Both the position numbers and the translations under genes were made by a program. From Flavobacterium humidisoli (lineage in GTDB: Bacteria; Bacteroidota; Bacteroidia; Flavobacteriales; Flavobacteriaceae), in contig NZ_CP096829.1 in the NCBI RefSeq assembly GCF_023272795.1, positions 3,906,001 to 3,970,000 on the forward strand: a DNA stretch of 64,000 nucleotides, read 5' to 3'. The notes beneath the pieces were generated by a model that was given only the letters and a program-made list of their open reading frames with translations, was not told where the DNA came from and did not search any database. This document shows, piece after piece, positions 42,840-52,541 of this stretch (position 1 is its first letter; each line of letters starts with the position of its first letter).

Positions 42840-44897
42840 ATGAAATATATTTTTTTATTATTCACTGGTTTTCTTTTTGCGCAGCAAACTCAATACGTCG
42901 ATTTTAAATCTGTTTCAGGACAATTGTCTTTGAATTCAAAAGAAAAAATAGTTTCTGGTGCAGTCGATTTTCAATTTGAGGTTTTAAAGGATTGTGATAC
43001 TATTTCGCTTGATGCGAAAAATATGGAATTCTCGAACGTGAAAATCAACGAGAAGGAAATTATTTTCATTAATACAACCAAGCAATTAAAATTGGTTTTT
43101 CCATTTAAAAAAGGAGAAAATCATCTAACTTTTAATTATTCGACAAAACCCAAACAAGCCTTGTATTTTGTTGAAATGGAAAACGAAGTGCAGATTTGGA
43201 CGCAAGGGCAGGGAAGATACACGAGTAATTGGTTTCCAAGTTTTGACGATGTGAATGAAAAATTGATTTTTAGTTTGGGGATTTCTTATGATAAAGAGTA
43301 TCAGGTAGTTTCAAACGGAGTTTTAAAAGAAAAAACAACCAACGGAAATCTAAACCACTGGCAATATCAGATGGAGAAACCAATGAGTTCGTATTTGCTA
43401 ATGCTGGCTATTGGAAAATTTGATAAAAAAGAATTTAAATCTAAAAGCAGAGTACCTTTAGAATATTATTACGAAGCCAAAGACTCAGATCGTTTTGAAC
43501 CGACTTATCGCTATTCAAAACGGATTTTTGATTTTCTGGAAAAAGAAATTGGCGTAAAATATCCTTGGAAGATTAACAGACAGATTCCAGTAAGAGACTT
43601 TTTGTATGCTGGAATGGAAAATACGACTTCAACTCTTTTTGCAACACGCTATGTAGTAGATTCAACAGGATTCTGCGATCGAAATTACACTAATGTAGAT
43701 GCACATGAATTGGCACATCATTGGTTTGGAGATTTGATTACAGCTGAAAGCAGTACGCACCATTGGCTTCAAGAAGGTTTTGCGACATACTTTGCCTTGC
43801 TTGCTGAAAAAGATATTTACGGAGAAGATTATTTCTATTCTAAGTTATACGATACGGCACAGCAGATTAAGTTTGCTTCACGCACCGATACCATTCCAGT
43901 TTTAAATCCAAAAGCAAGTTCGCTGACATTTTACGAAAAAGGAGCGTGGGCATTATTCGTTTTACATGAATCTATTGGAGATAAGGCTTTTAAAAAAGCA
44001 ATTAAAAGTTATTTAAATAAGTACGCTTATCAAACGGTAAATACACAGAATTTTTTCGAAGAGATAAAAAAAGTGTCTGATTTCGATTTGGATAAATTTC
44101 AAAAGACTTGGTTGGAATCAACGGCTTTTGATACGCCAACTGCAAATGCTTTATTAAGTAAAAACAAAGCAATCCAAAAAAGACTGGAAATCGATAAATT
44201 GAAAAAAACGCCTTTAGTAGAGAAAACAGATGTTTTGAAGAACGTTTTAGTATCAGATGTTTATCAATCTGTAAAAGAAGCTGTTGTGGATCAGTTGGAA
44301 AATGAAAAATACGAAGATAAAAAGGTATTATTGCTTTTGGCATTGCAAACGAATAATAGTAAAGTCCGTCAGAATCTGGCTGGATCTTTAACCAAAATTC
44401 CGGAAGATTTTAGAACAAATTACGAAACACTTTTAGATGATAAATCGTATCAGACGCAAGAAATAGCGCTTTATTGGCTGTGGAGAAATTTTCCCGATCA
44501 CAGAACAGGATATTTGGATAAATCTAAAGATTGGATTGGTTTTAATGATTATAATCTAAGAACATTGTGGCTTTCTCTTGCTTTGTCAACACCAAATTAT
44601 AGTAATGAGCAAGATTCTTTGGTAGATCAACTGATTTCATTTTCATCTACAAAGTACGAAGCTACAACACGACAAAATGCTTTAGAAAAACTAATTGCTT
44701 TTAAAATTATTAACGATCAGGTTTTGAGTAATTTAGTTGGCGCTACTACCCACCATATGTGGCAATTTTCAAAATTTGGGAGAGACACAATTAGACTTCT
44801 GTTGAAAAATCCTGAAATGCGTGCTTCATTTAATAGAATTTTGCCTAATTTGACACCCGATGAGCAATTCCAATTGAATCGTTTGTTGAAAGAGTAA
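42840..44897 (+). CDS. M1-family aminopeptidase
   Basis: 685 residues with a signal peptide (KYIFLLFTGFLFA). Zinc aminopeptidase: substrate-anchoring motif AGMENTTST (GxMEN type), zinc ligands H289, H293 and E312 and catalytic E290 (HELAHHWFGDLI, then LQEGFATYF). An N-terminal beta domain (1-200) and a C-terminal helical-repeat domain (450-685, HEAT-like, e.g. VLLLLALQTNNSKVRQNLAG) flank the thermolysin-like core. Secreted, likely periplasmic. It removes N-terminal residues from peptides. It begins 7 bp after the RAYT gene but is unrelated in function. Confidence 0.93.
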   Translation: MKYIFLLFTGFLFAQQTQYVDFKSVSGQLSLNSKEKIVSGAVDFQFEVLKDCDTISLDAKNMEFSNVKINEKEIIFINTTKQLKLVFPFKKGENHLTFNYSTKPKQALYFVEMENEVQIWTQGQGRYTSNWFPSFDDVNEKLIFSLGISYDKEYQVVSNGVLKEKTTNGNLNHWQYQMEKPMSSYLLMLAIGKFDKKEFKSKSRVPLEYYYEAKDSDRFEPTYRYSKRIFDFLEKEIGVKYPWKINRQIPVRDFLYAGMENTTSTLFATRYVVDSTGFCDRNYTNVDAHELAHHWFGDLITAESSTHHWLQEGFATYFALLAEKDIYGEDYFYSKLYDTAQQIKFASRTDTIPVLNPKASSLTFYEKGAWALFVLHESIGDKAFKKAIKSYLNKYAYQTVNTQNFFEEIKKVSDFDLDKFQKTWLESTAFDTPTANALLSKNKAIQKRLEIDKLKKTPLVEKTDVLKNVLVSDVYQSVKEAVVDQLENEKYEDKKVLLLLALQTNNSKVRQNLAGSLTKIPEDFRTNYETLLDDKSYQTQEIALYWLWRNFPDHRTGYLDKSKDWIGFNDYNLRTLWLSLALSTPNYSNEQDSLVDQLISFSSTKYEATTRQNALEKLIAFKIINDQVLSNLVGATTHHMWQFSKFGRDTIRLLLKNPEMRASFNRILPNLTPDEQFQLNRLLKE

Positions 44898-44904
44898 AAT
44901 TAGA

Positions 44905-44999
44905 TGAGAAGATAGAAGCAAGAGGCAAGAAGAAAGAGGCAAGAGGCGCAGCCGAATTGTTGCTTTGTCTTTTTTCTTGATTCTTTTCTCTATATTCTC
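44905..44999. repeat. Low-complexity spacer with AAGAGGCAAGA units and complementary right half
   Basis: The left half is built of AGAAGCAAGAGGCAAGA-type units (purine-rich), the right half of TTTTTTCTTGATTC-type pyrimidine units, so the two halves can pair imperfectly. It fits the window's pattern of palindromic spacers but is one of the weaker examples. Between co-directional genes. Confidence 0.45.
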
Positions 45000-45040
45000 T
45001 AAAAAAAAGTATCCCAAAAACAAAACCTACATTACAATTT

Positions 45041-45946
45041 ATGAGAGCATTGGTTATTTCAGGAGGTGGCAGTAAAGGTGCATTTGCCGGTGGTGTTGCC
45101 CAGTATTTAATAGAAGAAAAAAGACACGAATACGATTTGTTTTTAGGAACTTCAACAGGAAGTTTATTGATTCCGCATTTAGCTCTCGGTCATATAAAAA
45201 AAATTCATTCTGTATATACCAATGTTACTATGTCAAGTATCTTCAATATTTGTCCGTTTGTGGTGAAAGCCAAAGATGGAGTAGACATTGTGACCATTAA
45301 TCACTTTAATGTATTGCGTCAGTTTTTTAAAGGAAAACGAACTTTTGGAGAAAGTAAAGGTTTAAAGAAATATATTCAGAATAATTTCTCACTTTCTGAT
45401 TTTAACAAACTAAAAAAACTTAAGACAGACGTTGTTGTAACCGTAACCAATTTTACAACAAACGAATCTGAGTATAAATCGGTAAAAGATTGTACGTATG
45501 AGGAGTTTTGCGAATGGTCTTGGATATCGAGTAACTATGTTCCGTTTATGAGTTTGGTTGAAAAGAACAACTTTGAATACGGTGATGGAGGATTTTCGAG
45601 TTTGGTGCCAATTCGTGAAGCGATAAACCGTGGCGCAACAGAAATAGATGTAATTGTGTTAGAAACAGAGGTTAATACCACTAAAACAGTAATCGGGAAA
45701 AATCCCTTTTCATTAATGATCGATTTGTTCCGAATTGCTTTAGATCAGGTTGAGAAACATGATATTGCTATAGGGAAACTTATGGCAAATACTAAGGATG
45801 TAAAACTTAACTTATATTACACTCCAATAAAATTAACTGATAATGCGCTGATTTTTAATAAAGATGTAATGAAAGAATGGTGGGAGCAAGGTTACGAATA
45901 TGCACAAAATAAGTCTGAGGTTATGAGTGATAACAGAAAAATGTAA
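45041..45946 (+). CDS. Patatin-like phospholipase
   Basis: 301 residues, no signal. Oxyanion loop SGGGSKGAFAGG (residues 7-18), nucleophile elbow GTSTG with Ser38, and the Asp of the dyad in EYGDGGFSSLVPIREA. Acts as a lipid acyl hydrolase on phospholipids or other acyl esters; substrate unknown. It is followed by a lipoprotein gene 19 bp downstream, so the two may be co-transcribed. Confidence 0.93.
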   Translation: MRALVISGGGSKGAFAGGVAQYLIEEKRHEYDLFLGTSTGSLLIPHLALGHIKKIHSVYTNVTMSSIFNICPFVVKAKDGVDIVTINHFNVLRQFFKGKRTFGESKGLKKYIQNNFSLSDFNKLKKLKTDVVVTVTNFTTNESEYKSVKDCTYEEFCEWSWISSNYVPFMSLVEKNNFEYGDGGFSSLVPIREAINRGATEIDVIVLETEVNTTKTVIGKNPFSLMIDLFRIALDQVEKHDIAIGKLMANTKDVKLNLYYTPIKLTDNALIFNKDVMKEWWEQGYEYAQNKSEVMSDNRKM

Positions 45947-45965
45947 AATTTAATTTATCCGAAAC

Positions 45966-46604
45966 ATGAGAGGTTTACCTTATTTCGCTTCCTTTTTGTT
46001 GTTGATTTTTATTTCTATAAGCTGTCAGAGAGATAAGTCAATCCCTAATTTTAAATTACCCAAAAATGAAGAAATAAATGCTGTAATTAAAGCTCTTATC
46101 AATAGTGATAGTTTACCGCTTGCGGCTCATCATGGATACAAAGAAAAACCCTCGTTTTGTGAGGATTTAGAAAAGTTGAAAATTGAGCATATAGAGAAAG
46201 ATTTCTTGAAAAAAATACCAAAAAAACAAGAAGGAGAATCAGAATTGATTGAGCTTCTTATCGGTTTGCCAGATGTTCCTCAAGAAAAATTTTTCTTTTC
46301 AAAGTCAGACTCTTTGTATATTGAGTTTCAAGGCAAAAACTTCAATACCTTTAAATTAGAGCAAAAAGATTTTGATAATGTACAAATCAGATCAATTAAA
46401 GAGCTAAGGAAGGATTTTAAAGAAGTGAAATATTTTAATTTTTACCATGCAACAATTCCAATAATTTCACTTGATGAAAAAAAAGCTTATGTCAAGTATA
46501 CTTTACATTGTTCCGGTTTATGCGGTTATTGTTATCGCGTTTTCTTAGAGAAAAGAAATGGAAAATGGATAGTAGCGAGATATAATGTAGACTGGGTCAG
46601 TTAA
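45966..46604 (+). CDS. Hypothetical lipoprotein
   Basis: 212 residues. Signal with lipobox SISC (Cys20). The C-terminal part (KAYVKYTLHCSGLCGYCYRV, then FLEKRNGKWIVARYNVDWVS) is beta-rich with three Cys and resembles NTF2-like/DUF4348-like endings that carry 'GKW'. No firm family. Follows the patatin gene closely and ends at a bidirectional terminator. Confidence 0.65.
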   Translation: MRGLPYFASFLLLIFISISCQRDKSIPNFKLPKNEEINAVIKALINSDSLPLAAHHGYKEKPSFCEDLEKLKIEHIEKDFLKKIPKKQEGESELIELLIGLPDVPQEKFFFSKSDSLYIEFQGKNFNTFKLEQKDFDNVQIRSIKELRKDFKEVKYFNFYHATIPIISLDEKKAYVKYTLHCSGLCGYCYRVFLEKRNGKWIVARYNVDWVS

Positions 46605-46611
46605 AAAAAAA

Positions 46612-46645
46612 GAAAGATTGAGATTTTTTTAATTCTCAATCTTTC
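46612..46645. terminator. Bidirectional terminator
   Basis: Perfect 12-bp arms GAAAGATTGAGA (46612-46623) and TCTCAATCTTTC (46634-46645) with an A-run before; on the minus strand the same hairpin is followed by a T-run. It lies between the lipoprotein gene and the convergent gene ending at 46655. Confidence 0.85.
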
Positions 46646-46654
46646 AAAATATTT

Positions 46655-47179
46655 TTAATACCATAAATCGGCTACTTCATTTTTAATATAACCCAACGCA
46701 GCATTACTTGGCGATTGTTTTTCTAGTAAATCATTCAAAATTACTTCGCGTAATTTGTCTGCGTTATCTACTTTATCGCTCATTGCAGCTTTACGAATCA
46801 TTTGGATTGTTGCATTTTTTGCAGTTATAATGATTGTCCAGCAGTCTTCTGACATATAAATCTGCTGTGTTAAATTGTGCTCAAATTCCTGTTCAATTTG
46901 GTCAATTACATAATTTTCGTAATCATGTTTATTTTGAGAAATAGGAGAAATTCTGATTAACAATTTTGTCAAGTTAATACGCTCCAAAAACAAAGTCATA
47001 CGCTCGTAAGCCTGTAAACGTATAGGTAACGACTCTTTGTGCGCTTGTTTGTTTAATAAAAAAGCACGTTTTCTGTCATTGTTTTTAATATGTAACTCAA
47101 AAAAACGATACGCCACAACTCCTGTAACTAAGGCTGGTAAAGTATAACTCGCAAGTTCTATTATTTTGTTGAAATCCAT
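46655..47179 (-). CDS. Conserved hypothetical protein with one membrane helix
   Basis: 174 residues from the ATG at 47179 (MDFNKIIELASYTLPALVTG), which begins with a membrane helix; the longer reading frame upstream adds AT-rich unconserved residues. The cytosolic part is helical (LLNKQAHKESLPIRLQAYER, LPALVTGVVAYRFFE). I recall such proteins as a conserved flavobacterial family (DUF7935-like) without known role. Confidence 0.7.
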   Translation of the reverse strand: MDFNKIIELASYTLPALVTGVVAYRFFELHIKNNDRKRAFLLNKQAHKESLPIRLQAYERMTLFLERINLTKLLIRISPISQNKHDYENYVIDQIEQEFEHNLTQQIYMSEDCWTIIITAKNATIQMIRKAAMSDKVDNADKLREVILNDLLEKQSPSNAALGYIKNEVADLWY

Positions 47180-47303
47180 TTGAATAATTTTTAAGCAAAA
47201 ATATACTTTTTGATCAAAAATCAACTTTAAATTTATAGTAATAAACAAAAATGAAGATGTACTTTTGCGACTTGTTTTTTAATGAGACCAAAATATATTT
47301 TGA

Positions 47304-48068
47304 ATGGATTCATACCTAATACTTTTTCTTTGTTTGGCAGCGTTTGCTGCGGGATTTATTGATGCAATTGTAGGTGGCGGCGGATTAATCCAAACGCCAA
47401 TGGGATTAATTTTATTGCCAAATCTCCCTGTTTCGACTGTAGTTGGAACTTTGAAAATTCCAGCATTTAGCGGAACTGCTTTTGCCGCTTTTCAATATTT
47501 GAAGAAAGTAGTGATTCAGTGGAAACTCTTACTTATTATGATGTGTCTGGCGGTTCCGTCAGCATTTTTAGGATCTACAATTTTAACAATGGTCAGCAAT
47601 GATTTTATGAAACCGCTTTTGTTAGTGGTTTTATCTTTACTATTTGTATACACTTATGCCAAGAAAAATTTCGGACAGCATGTTGCTAAAGATCATTCGA
47701 TGGCAACCCAAATATTTTATGCTGTTGTTATTAGTATAATTGTTGGATTTTACGACGGTTTTATAGGGCCTGGCACAGGAAGTTTCTTTGTTGTGGCTTT
47801 TATTGCGCTTTTAGGATTCGATTTTCTTCACGCTTCTGCGAATGCTAAAATGGTAAATTTAGCAACCAATTTCGGTTCGATTTGTCTATTTATGATTAAA
47901 GGGAAAATCATTTGGGCAATTGCAATTCCGATGGCAATTAGCAATGGGTTGGGCGGATGGCTCGGAGCAAAACTGGCGATCAACAAAGGAAATGGTTTTA
48001 TTCGAATTTTCTTTTTAATTGTTGTAGTCGGAACTTTGATTCGTTTTGCTTACGACGTATTTTTTTAA
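47304..48068 (+). CDS. TSUP-family (TauE/SafE) membrane transporter
   Basis: 254 residues with seven to eight membrane helices and internal repeat. Hallmarks are FAAGFIDAIVGGGGLIQTP in the first half and GFYDGFIGPGTGSFFVVAFI in the second. The family exports sulfite, sulfoacetate and related anions; substrate not assignable. Divergent from the preceding gene. Confidence 0.93.
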   Translation: MDSYLILFLCLAAFAAGFIDAIVGGGGLIQTPMGLILLPNLPVSTVVGTLKIPAFSGTAFAAFQYLKKVVIQWKLLLIMMCLAVPSAFLGSTILTMVSNDFMKPLLLVVLSLLFVYTYAKKNFGQHVAKDHSMATQIFYAVVISIIVGFYDGFIGPGTGSFFVVAFIALLGFDFLHASANAKMVNLATNFGSICLFMIKGKIIWAIAIPMAISNGLGGWLGAKLAINKGNGFIRIFFLIVVVGTLIRFAYDVFF

Positions 48069-48074
48069 TAAGAT

Positions 48075-48376
48075 TCTAAGTTGCTAAGGTTCTAAGACTC
48101 TGAGATACTAAGTTTTTTTTTGAATAGCCGTTGGTTTTTTCTTTTTCAGATTTTAAAGAAAAATTAAAAAATAAGTATAATATCTAATTCCAATTTTCTC
48201 AAAATATTTAAAGAAAACCAATTGTCTGTTTTCTAGCCCCGATTGAGGCGGTATCCTCGTAGCGGAGCGGAGAGATATAGCCGAAAGCGGGAAACCATGT
48301 CTGAAAAAATGCCTTTTGTTTGGCTTCGAAAAAAAAACTTAGCGACTTAGAATCTTAGCAACTTAGAACCTTCCAA
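48075..48376. repeat. Long inverted repeat of CTAAG units around a GC-rich structured element
   Basis: The left arm (about 48075-48118: TCTAAGTTGCTAAGGTTCTA and onward) and right arm (about 48330-48375: ACTTAGCGACTTAGAATCTT and onward) are complementary over ~40 bases with few mismatches, about 210 bases apart. Between them lies a GC-rich island (48228-48296) with its own imperfect hairpin: CCCG...CGGG ends and GGTATCCTC facing GAGAGATAT. I believe the island resembles a multi-copy flavobacterial intergenic repeat. No gene lies in 48069-48434. Confidence 0.7.
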
Positions 48377-48434
48377 AAGCATCTTAGGAACTTTCTTTTT
48401 TAATTCTTATTTTTGCATAAAAGGAGAAAATTAC

Positions 48435-50771
48435 ATGCAGAAATATATTGACCAGCTCAACGAAGCGCAGAGAGCGCCTGTTTTAAAGAAAGACGGGCCA
48501 ATGATTATTATTGCTGGTGCAGGTTCGGGAAAAACACGTGTTTTAACCATTAGAATTGCGTATTTGATGGCTCAAGGTATTGATGCCTTCAATATTTTGT
48601 CGCTTACTTTTACCAATAAAGCAGCCCGCGAGATGAAACATAGAATTTCGGATATTGTGGGGGCTAGTGAGGCAAAGAACCTTTGGATGGGAACTTTTCA
48701 CTCTATTTTTGCTCGTATTCTGCGTGCCGAATCAGATCATTTGGGGTATCCTTCAAATTTTACAATTTATGACTCTCAGGATTCGGCTAGATTGATTTCT
48801 TCTATTATAAAAGAAATGCAGCTAGATCGTGATATTTACAAACCAAAACAAGTTTTAGGACGTATATCTAATTATAAAAATAGTTTAATTACGGTTAAAG
48901 CTTATTTTAACAATCCAGAATTGGTTGAGGCCGATGCAATGGCAAAAAGGCCAAGATTGGGAGAGATTTATCAGCAGTATGTTGATCGCTGTTTTAAGGC
49001 TGGTGCAATGGATTTTGATGATTTATTGTTGAAAACCAATGAGCTCTTAACGCGTTTCCCTGAAGTTTTAGCAAAGTACCAAGATCGTTTCCGTTATATT
49101 TTGGTTGATGAGTACCAAGATACGAATCACTCTCAATATCTGATTGTTAGAGCTTTGTCGGATAGATTTCAGAATATTTGTGTGGTGGGAGATGATGCGC
49201 AGAGTATTTATGCCTTCCGTGGTGCGAATATCAATAACATTCTGAATTTCCAAAAAGATTACGAAGGTGTAATTATGTTCCGTTTAGAGCAGAATTACCG
49301 TTCGACAAGAAACATTGTAGAAGCGGCAAATACCGTGATGGAACATAATAAAACCAAACTAGATAAAGTAGTTTGGACAGCAAACGAGTTTGGACCAAAG
49401 ATTAAAGTTCATAGAAGTTTGACTGATGCAGAAGAAGGTCGTTTTGTAGCAAGCACGATTTTTGAACAGAAAATGCAAAATCAATTGCATAATGGTGCTT
49501 TTGCAATTTTGTATCGTACCAATGCTCAGTCGCGCGCGATGGAAGATGCTTTGAGAAAACGTGACATTCCGTATAGAATTTATGGTGGTTTATCTTTTTA
49601 TCAACGTAAAGAGATTAAAGACGTTTTATGTTATTTGCGTCTGGTTCTAAATCCAAAAGACGAAGAAGCTTTGGTTCGTGTAATCAATTATCCAGCACGT
49701 GGAATTGGAGACACAACAGTTGAAAAATTAACTATTGCTGCCAATCATTACAAACGTTCGATTTGGGAAGTAATGGTAAATATTGATAAAATTGATTTAA
49801 AATTGAATGCTGGAACAAAGAACAAATTGAAAGATTTTGTTACTATGATCCAGAGTTTTCAGGTTATCGATCAGAACCAAGATGCTTTTTATATTACAGA
49901 CCACGTTGCAAAGAAAACCGGATTAGTTCAGGAATTGAAGAAAGATGCTACTCCAGAGGGGATGGCGAAAATTCAGAACATCGAAGAGCTTTTAAACGGT
50001 ATTAAAGATTTTACCGAAGGGCAAAGAGAAATTGACGGAGCAAGAGGTGCGCTTTCTGAGTTTATGGAAGATGTAGCTTTGGCAACAGATTTGGATAAAG
50101 ATACAAACGATGATGATCGTGTTGCTTTGATGACCATTCACTTAGCAAAAGGACTGGAGTTTCCGCATGTATTTGTGGTAGGAATGGAAGAAGATTTGTT
50201 TCCAAGCGCTATGAGTATGAGTACGAGAAGTGAATTGGAAGAAGAGCGCCGTTTATTCTATGTGGCATTAACCCGTGCAGAACATCAAGCGTATTTGACC
50301 TATGCTCAGTCTCGTTATCGATGGGGAAAACTAACGGATAGTGAACCTTCTCGTTTTATTGAAGAAATTGATGGTCAGTTTTTGGAATATTTGACTCCAG
50401 CCGAAACAAATTATCGTTATAAGTCTCCAATTGATGGCGATATTTTTGGAGATGTAGATAAATCAAAATTGCGATTGGCAAAACCAGTAGGAGGAACTCC
50501 GCCCAAACATATTACAGACAACAGTCCGAAGCCTGATTTAAATATTAGAAAACTAAAACCAGTTTCGGGAAATGCGCCAAGTAATGGAAATTCGAATTTA
50601 TTTGATAGTAAATTGACCGTAGGAAATATTGTCATGCATGAACGTTTTGGAAAGGGAGAAGTGATGAATTTAGAAGGTGTTGGTCCAGATAGAAAAGCAG
50701 AAATTAAATTTGAAGTAGGAGGAATTAAGAAATTGTTGTTAAGATTTGCTAAATTAGATGTCGTAGGATAA
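48435..50771 (+). CDS. UvrD/PcrA-type 3'-5' DNA helicase
   Basis: 778 residues. Superfamily 1A helicase: Walker A AGAGSGKT (27-34), DEYQDTN (Walker B), QNYRSTRNIV (motif IV region), GLEFPHVFVVGMEEDLFP and VALTRAEHQAYL (motifs V-VI), plus 2B inserts. A C-terminal Tudor-like segment (KLTVGNIVMHERFGKGEVMN) is as in PcrA. Works in excision repair and clearing of protein from DNA. A -7-like TATTTTTG lies at 48408-48415, 20 bases before the start. Confidence 0.95.
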   Translation: MQKYIDQLNEAQRAPVLKKDGPMIIIAGAGSGKTRVLTIRIAYLMAQGIDAFNILSLTFTNKAAREMKHRISDIVGASEAKNLWMGTFHSIFARILRAESDHLGYPSNFTIYDSQDSARLISSIIKEMQLDRDIYKPKQVLGRISNYKNSLITVKAYFNNPELVEADAMAKRPRLGEIYQQYVDRCFKAGAMDFDDLLLKTNELLTRFPEVLAKYQDRFRYILVDEYQDTNHSQYLIVRALSDRFQNICVVGDDAQSIYAFRGANINNILNFQKDYEGVIMFRLEQNYRSTRNIVEAANTVMEHNKTKLDKVVWTANEFGPKIKVHRSLTDAEEGRFVASTIFEQKMQNQLHNGAFAILYRTNAQSRAMEDALRKRDIPYRIYGGLSFYQRKEIKDVLCYLRLVLNPKDEEALVRVINYPARGIGDTTVEKLTIAANHYKRSIWEVMVNIDKIDLKLNAGTKNKLKDFVTMIQSFQVIDQNQDAFYITDHVAKKTGLVQELKKDATPEGMAKIQNIEELLNGIKDFTEGQREIDGARGALSEFMEDVALATDLDKDTNDDDRVALMTIHLAKGLEFPHVFVVGMEEDLFPSAMSMSTRSELEEERRLFYVALTRAEHQAYLTYAQSRYRWGKLTDSEPSRFIEEIDGQFLEYLTPAETNYRYKSPIDGDIFGDVDKSKLRLAKPVGGTPPKHITDNSPKPDLNIRKLKPVSGNAPSNGNSNLFDSKLTVGNIVMHERFGKGEVMNLEGVGPDRKAEIKFEVGGIKKLLLRFAKLDVVG

Positions 50772-50774
50772 AAA

Positions 50775-50840
50775 TGTTTCAAGTTTTAAGTTTCAGGTTT
50801 CAAGTTATTACAAAGTAATTTGAAACCTGAAACGTTAAAC
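50775..50840. repeat. Palindromic spacer of TTTCAGGTTTCAAG units
   Basis: The left half TTTAAGTTTCAGGTTTCAAG and right half TTGAAACCTGAAACGTTAAA are nearly exact reverse complements. It starts 4 bases after the helicase stop. The same unit occurs at 17934-17959 and 54056-54122. Confidence 0.75.
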
Positions 50841-50867
50841 AAGTTAAACTTTAAACTAAAAAGAAAA

Positions 50868-51488
50868 ATGGCCGAATTTATAAAAATATACCCAGATAAA
50901 CCTAGTGAAGCTGCTATTGCAAAAGTGGTAAAAGTGCTTCAGAATGGTGGTTTGGTAATTTATCCAACTGATACTGTTTATGGGTTAGGCTGTGATATTA
51001 CCAATTCGAGAGCGTTAGAAAAAATTGCTAGAATAAAAGGAGTAAAACTGGAGAAGGCAAACTTTTCCTTTATTTGCCATGATTTGAGTAATTTGTCAGA
51101 TTATGTAAGGCAGATCAATACTTCAACTTTTAAGATTTTAAAGAGAGCCTTGCCAGGACCTTATACTTTTATTTTACCTGGAAATAATAGTTTGCCGAAA
51201 GAGTTTAAAAAGAAAACTACAGTTGGTATTCGTGTGCCTGATAATAATATTATATTGGAGATTGTTCGCCAGTTAGGAAATCCGGTTGTTTCAACTTCTA
51301 TTCGAGATGAAGATGATGTAATAGAATATACTACCGATCCAGAATTAATTTTTGAGAAATGGCAGAATATTGTAGATCTTGTAATCGATGGTGGCTATGG
51401 AGATAATGTAGGTTCTACAATTATTGATCTTTCTGAACATGAGCCAGTTATCGTAAGGGAAGGTAAGGGAGATATTGATATTTTGTAA
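50868..51488 (+). CDS. YrdC/YciO/Sua5-family protein (L-threonylcarbamoyladenylate synthase-like)
   Basis: 206 residues from the ATG at 50868 (MAEFIKIYPDKPSEAAIAK); the upstream in-frame ATG lies in the repeat spacer and is rejected. The YrdC fold is clear: GGLVIYPTDTVYGLGCD, KRALPGPYTFILPGN, TVGIRVPDN, and NPVVSTSIRDEDD. The sequence leans to the YciO side (KGVKLEKANFSFICHDLSNL rather than KxR motif of Sua5), so threonylcarbamoyl-AMP synthesis for tRNA t6A is likely but not certain. tsaE, another t6A gene, is at 62780. Confidence 0.88.
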   Translation: MAEFIKIYPDKPSEAAIAKVVKVLQNGGLVIYPTDTVYGLGCDITNSRALEKIARIKGVKLEKANFSFICHDLSNLSDYVRQINTSTFKILKRALPGPYTFILPGNNSLPKEFKKKTTVGIRVPDNNIILEIVRQLGNPVVSTSIRDEDDVIEYTTDPELIFEKWQNIVDLVIDGGYGDNVGSTIIDLSEHEPVIVREGKGDIDIL

Positions 51489-51621
51489 AAAAATACACTA
51501 AAAGTATAATAGTATAGAAATTATGAGTAACTTTATTATGTTAAAATTTAGTTAGTTACTTAAAAATAATGCTATTCTTGATTTATATTTAATTGGTTAT
51601 TAAAAAAATTAAGGATACATA

Positions 51622-51646
51622 AAAGCAGGTCATTAGACCTGCTTTT
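51622..51646. terminator. Bidirectional terminator
   Basis: Arms AAAGCAGGTC (51622-51631) and GACCTGCTTT (51636-51645) around ATTA, with A-run and T-run at the two sides. Lies between the YciO/Sua5-like gene and the convergent OmpA-family gene, 30 bases from the latter's stop. Confidence 0.9.
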
Positions 51647-51675
51647 TCTGTATTATAAAGTATGTGAAACTCTAA

Positions 51676-52509
51676 TTATTTTTGTTGTTTCTTCATTTCT
51701 TTTTCAATCATATCATAGAATTGATCGATTTTTGGCATAACAACAATACGAGTTCTTCTGTTACGAGCTTTGTTCTCAGCAGAATCGTTTGCAACTAATG
51801 GTACATAAGAACTTCTACCTGCAGCAATTAATTTAGCTGGGTTAACACCAAGATCGTTTGTTAATACACGAACGATAGAAGTAGAACGTTTAACACTTAA
51901 ATCCCAGTTGTCTAAGATAATACCGTTGCTTTTGTAAGGAACGTCATCAGTGTGTCCTTCAACCATACATTCGAAATCTGGTTTGTCGTTTACAACTTTT
52001 GCAACTTTAGCTAAAACAGATTTAGCTTTGTCACTTACGTCGTAGCTTCCGCTTTTGAATAATAATTTATCAGCGATAGAGATAAATACAACCCCTTTTT
52101 CAACATTGATTTCGATGTCTGGATCGTTGATTCCAACTGCACCTTTCAAGCTTGTAACTAATGCTAAAGTAACACTGTCTTTTTTAGTTAAAGCATCTTG
52201 AAGTCTAGAGATTTTCAAATCTTTTTCTTTTAAACTTTCAAGAGATTTTTCAAGGTTTTCAGCACCTTTAGTAGTTAAGATAGTTAAATCTTTAGAGCTG
52301 TTGATTAAATCTTGATTATGTTGTTTGTAGCTTTCAGCTGTAGCAGCTAATCCAGCTTTTTCTTCTAAGCACGTATTTAATTTTACAGTACAAGAGTTTA
52401 ACAAATCTTGAGTCTCTTTGTTTTTAGCTTCCAACTCTGCATATTTCTTTTTAGAAACACAAGATGTTAGGGCCATTAATACTGATAGTGCGATAACTAT
52501 TTTTCTCAT
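51676..52509 (-). CDS. OmpA-family lipoprotein
   Basis: 277 residues. Signal with lipobox LTSC (Cys17). A long coiled coil (about 20-105: YAELEAKNKETQDLLN..., LEKSLESLKEKDLKISRLQD) and a C-terminal OmpA/MotB-like peptidoglycan-binding domain (about 135-265: FKSGSYDVSDKAKSVLAKVA, VEGHTDDVPYK, LIAAGRSSYVPL, NRRTRIVVMP). It tethers the outer membrane to peptidoglycan. Codon use is strongly biased, suggesting high expression. Confidence 0.92.
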   Translation of the reverse strand: MRKIVIALSVLMALTSCVSKKKYAELEAKNKETQDLLNSCTVKLNTCLEEKAGLAATAESYKQHNQDLINSSKDLTILTTKGAENLEKSLESLKEKDLKISRLQDALTKKDSVTLALVTSLKGAVGINDPDIEINVEKGVVFISIADKLLFKSGSYDVSDKAKSVLAKVAKVVNDKPDFECMVEGHTDDVPYKSNGIILDNWDLSVKRSTSIVRVLTNDLGVNPAKLIAAGRSSYVPLVANDSAENKARNRRTRIVVMPKIDQFYDMIEKEMKKQQK

Positions 52510-52541
52510 AAATTTAATTTTAATTAGACTTGATTACAAAT

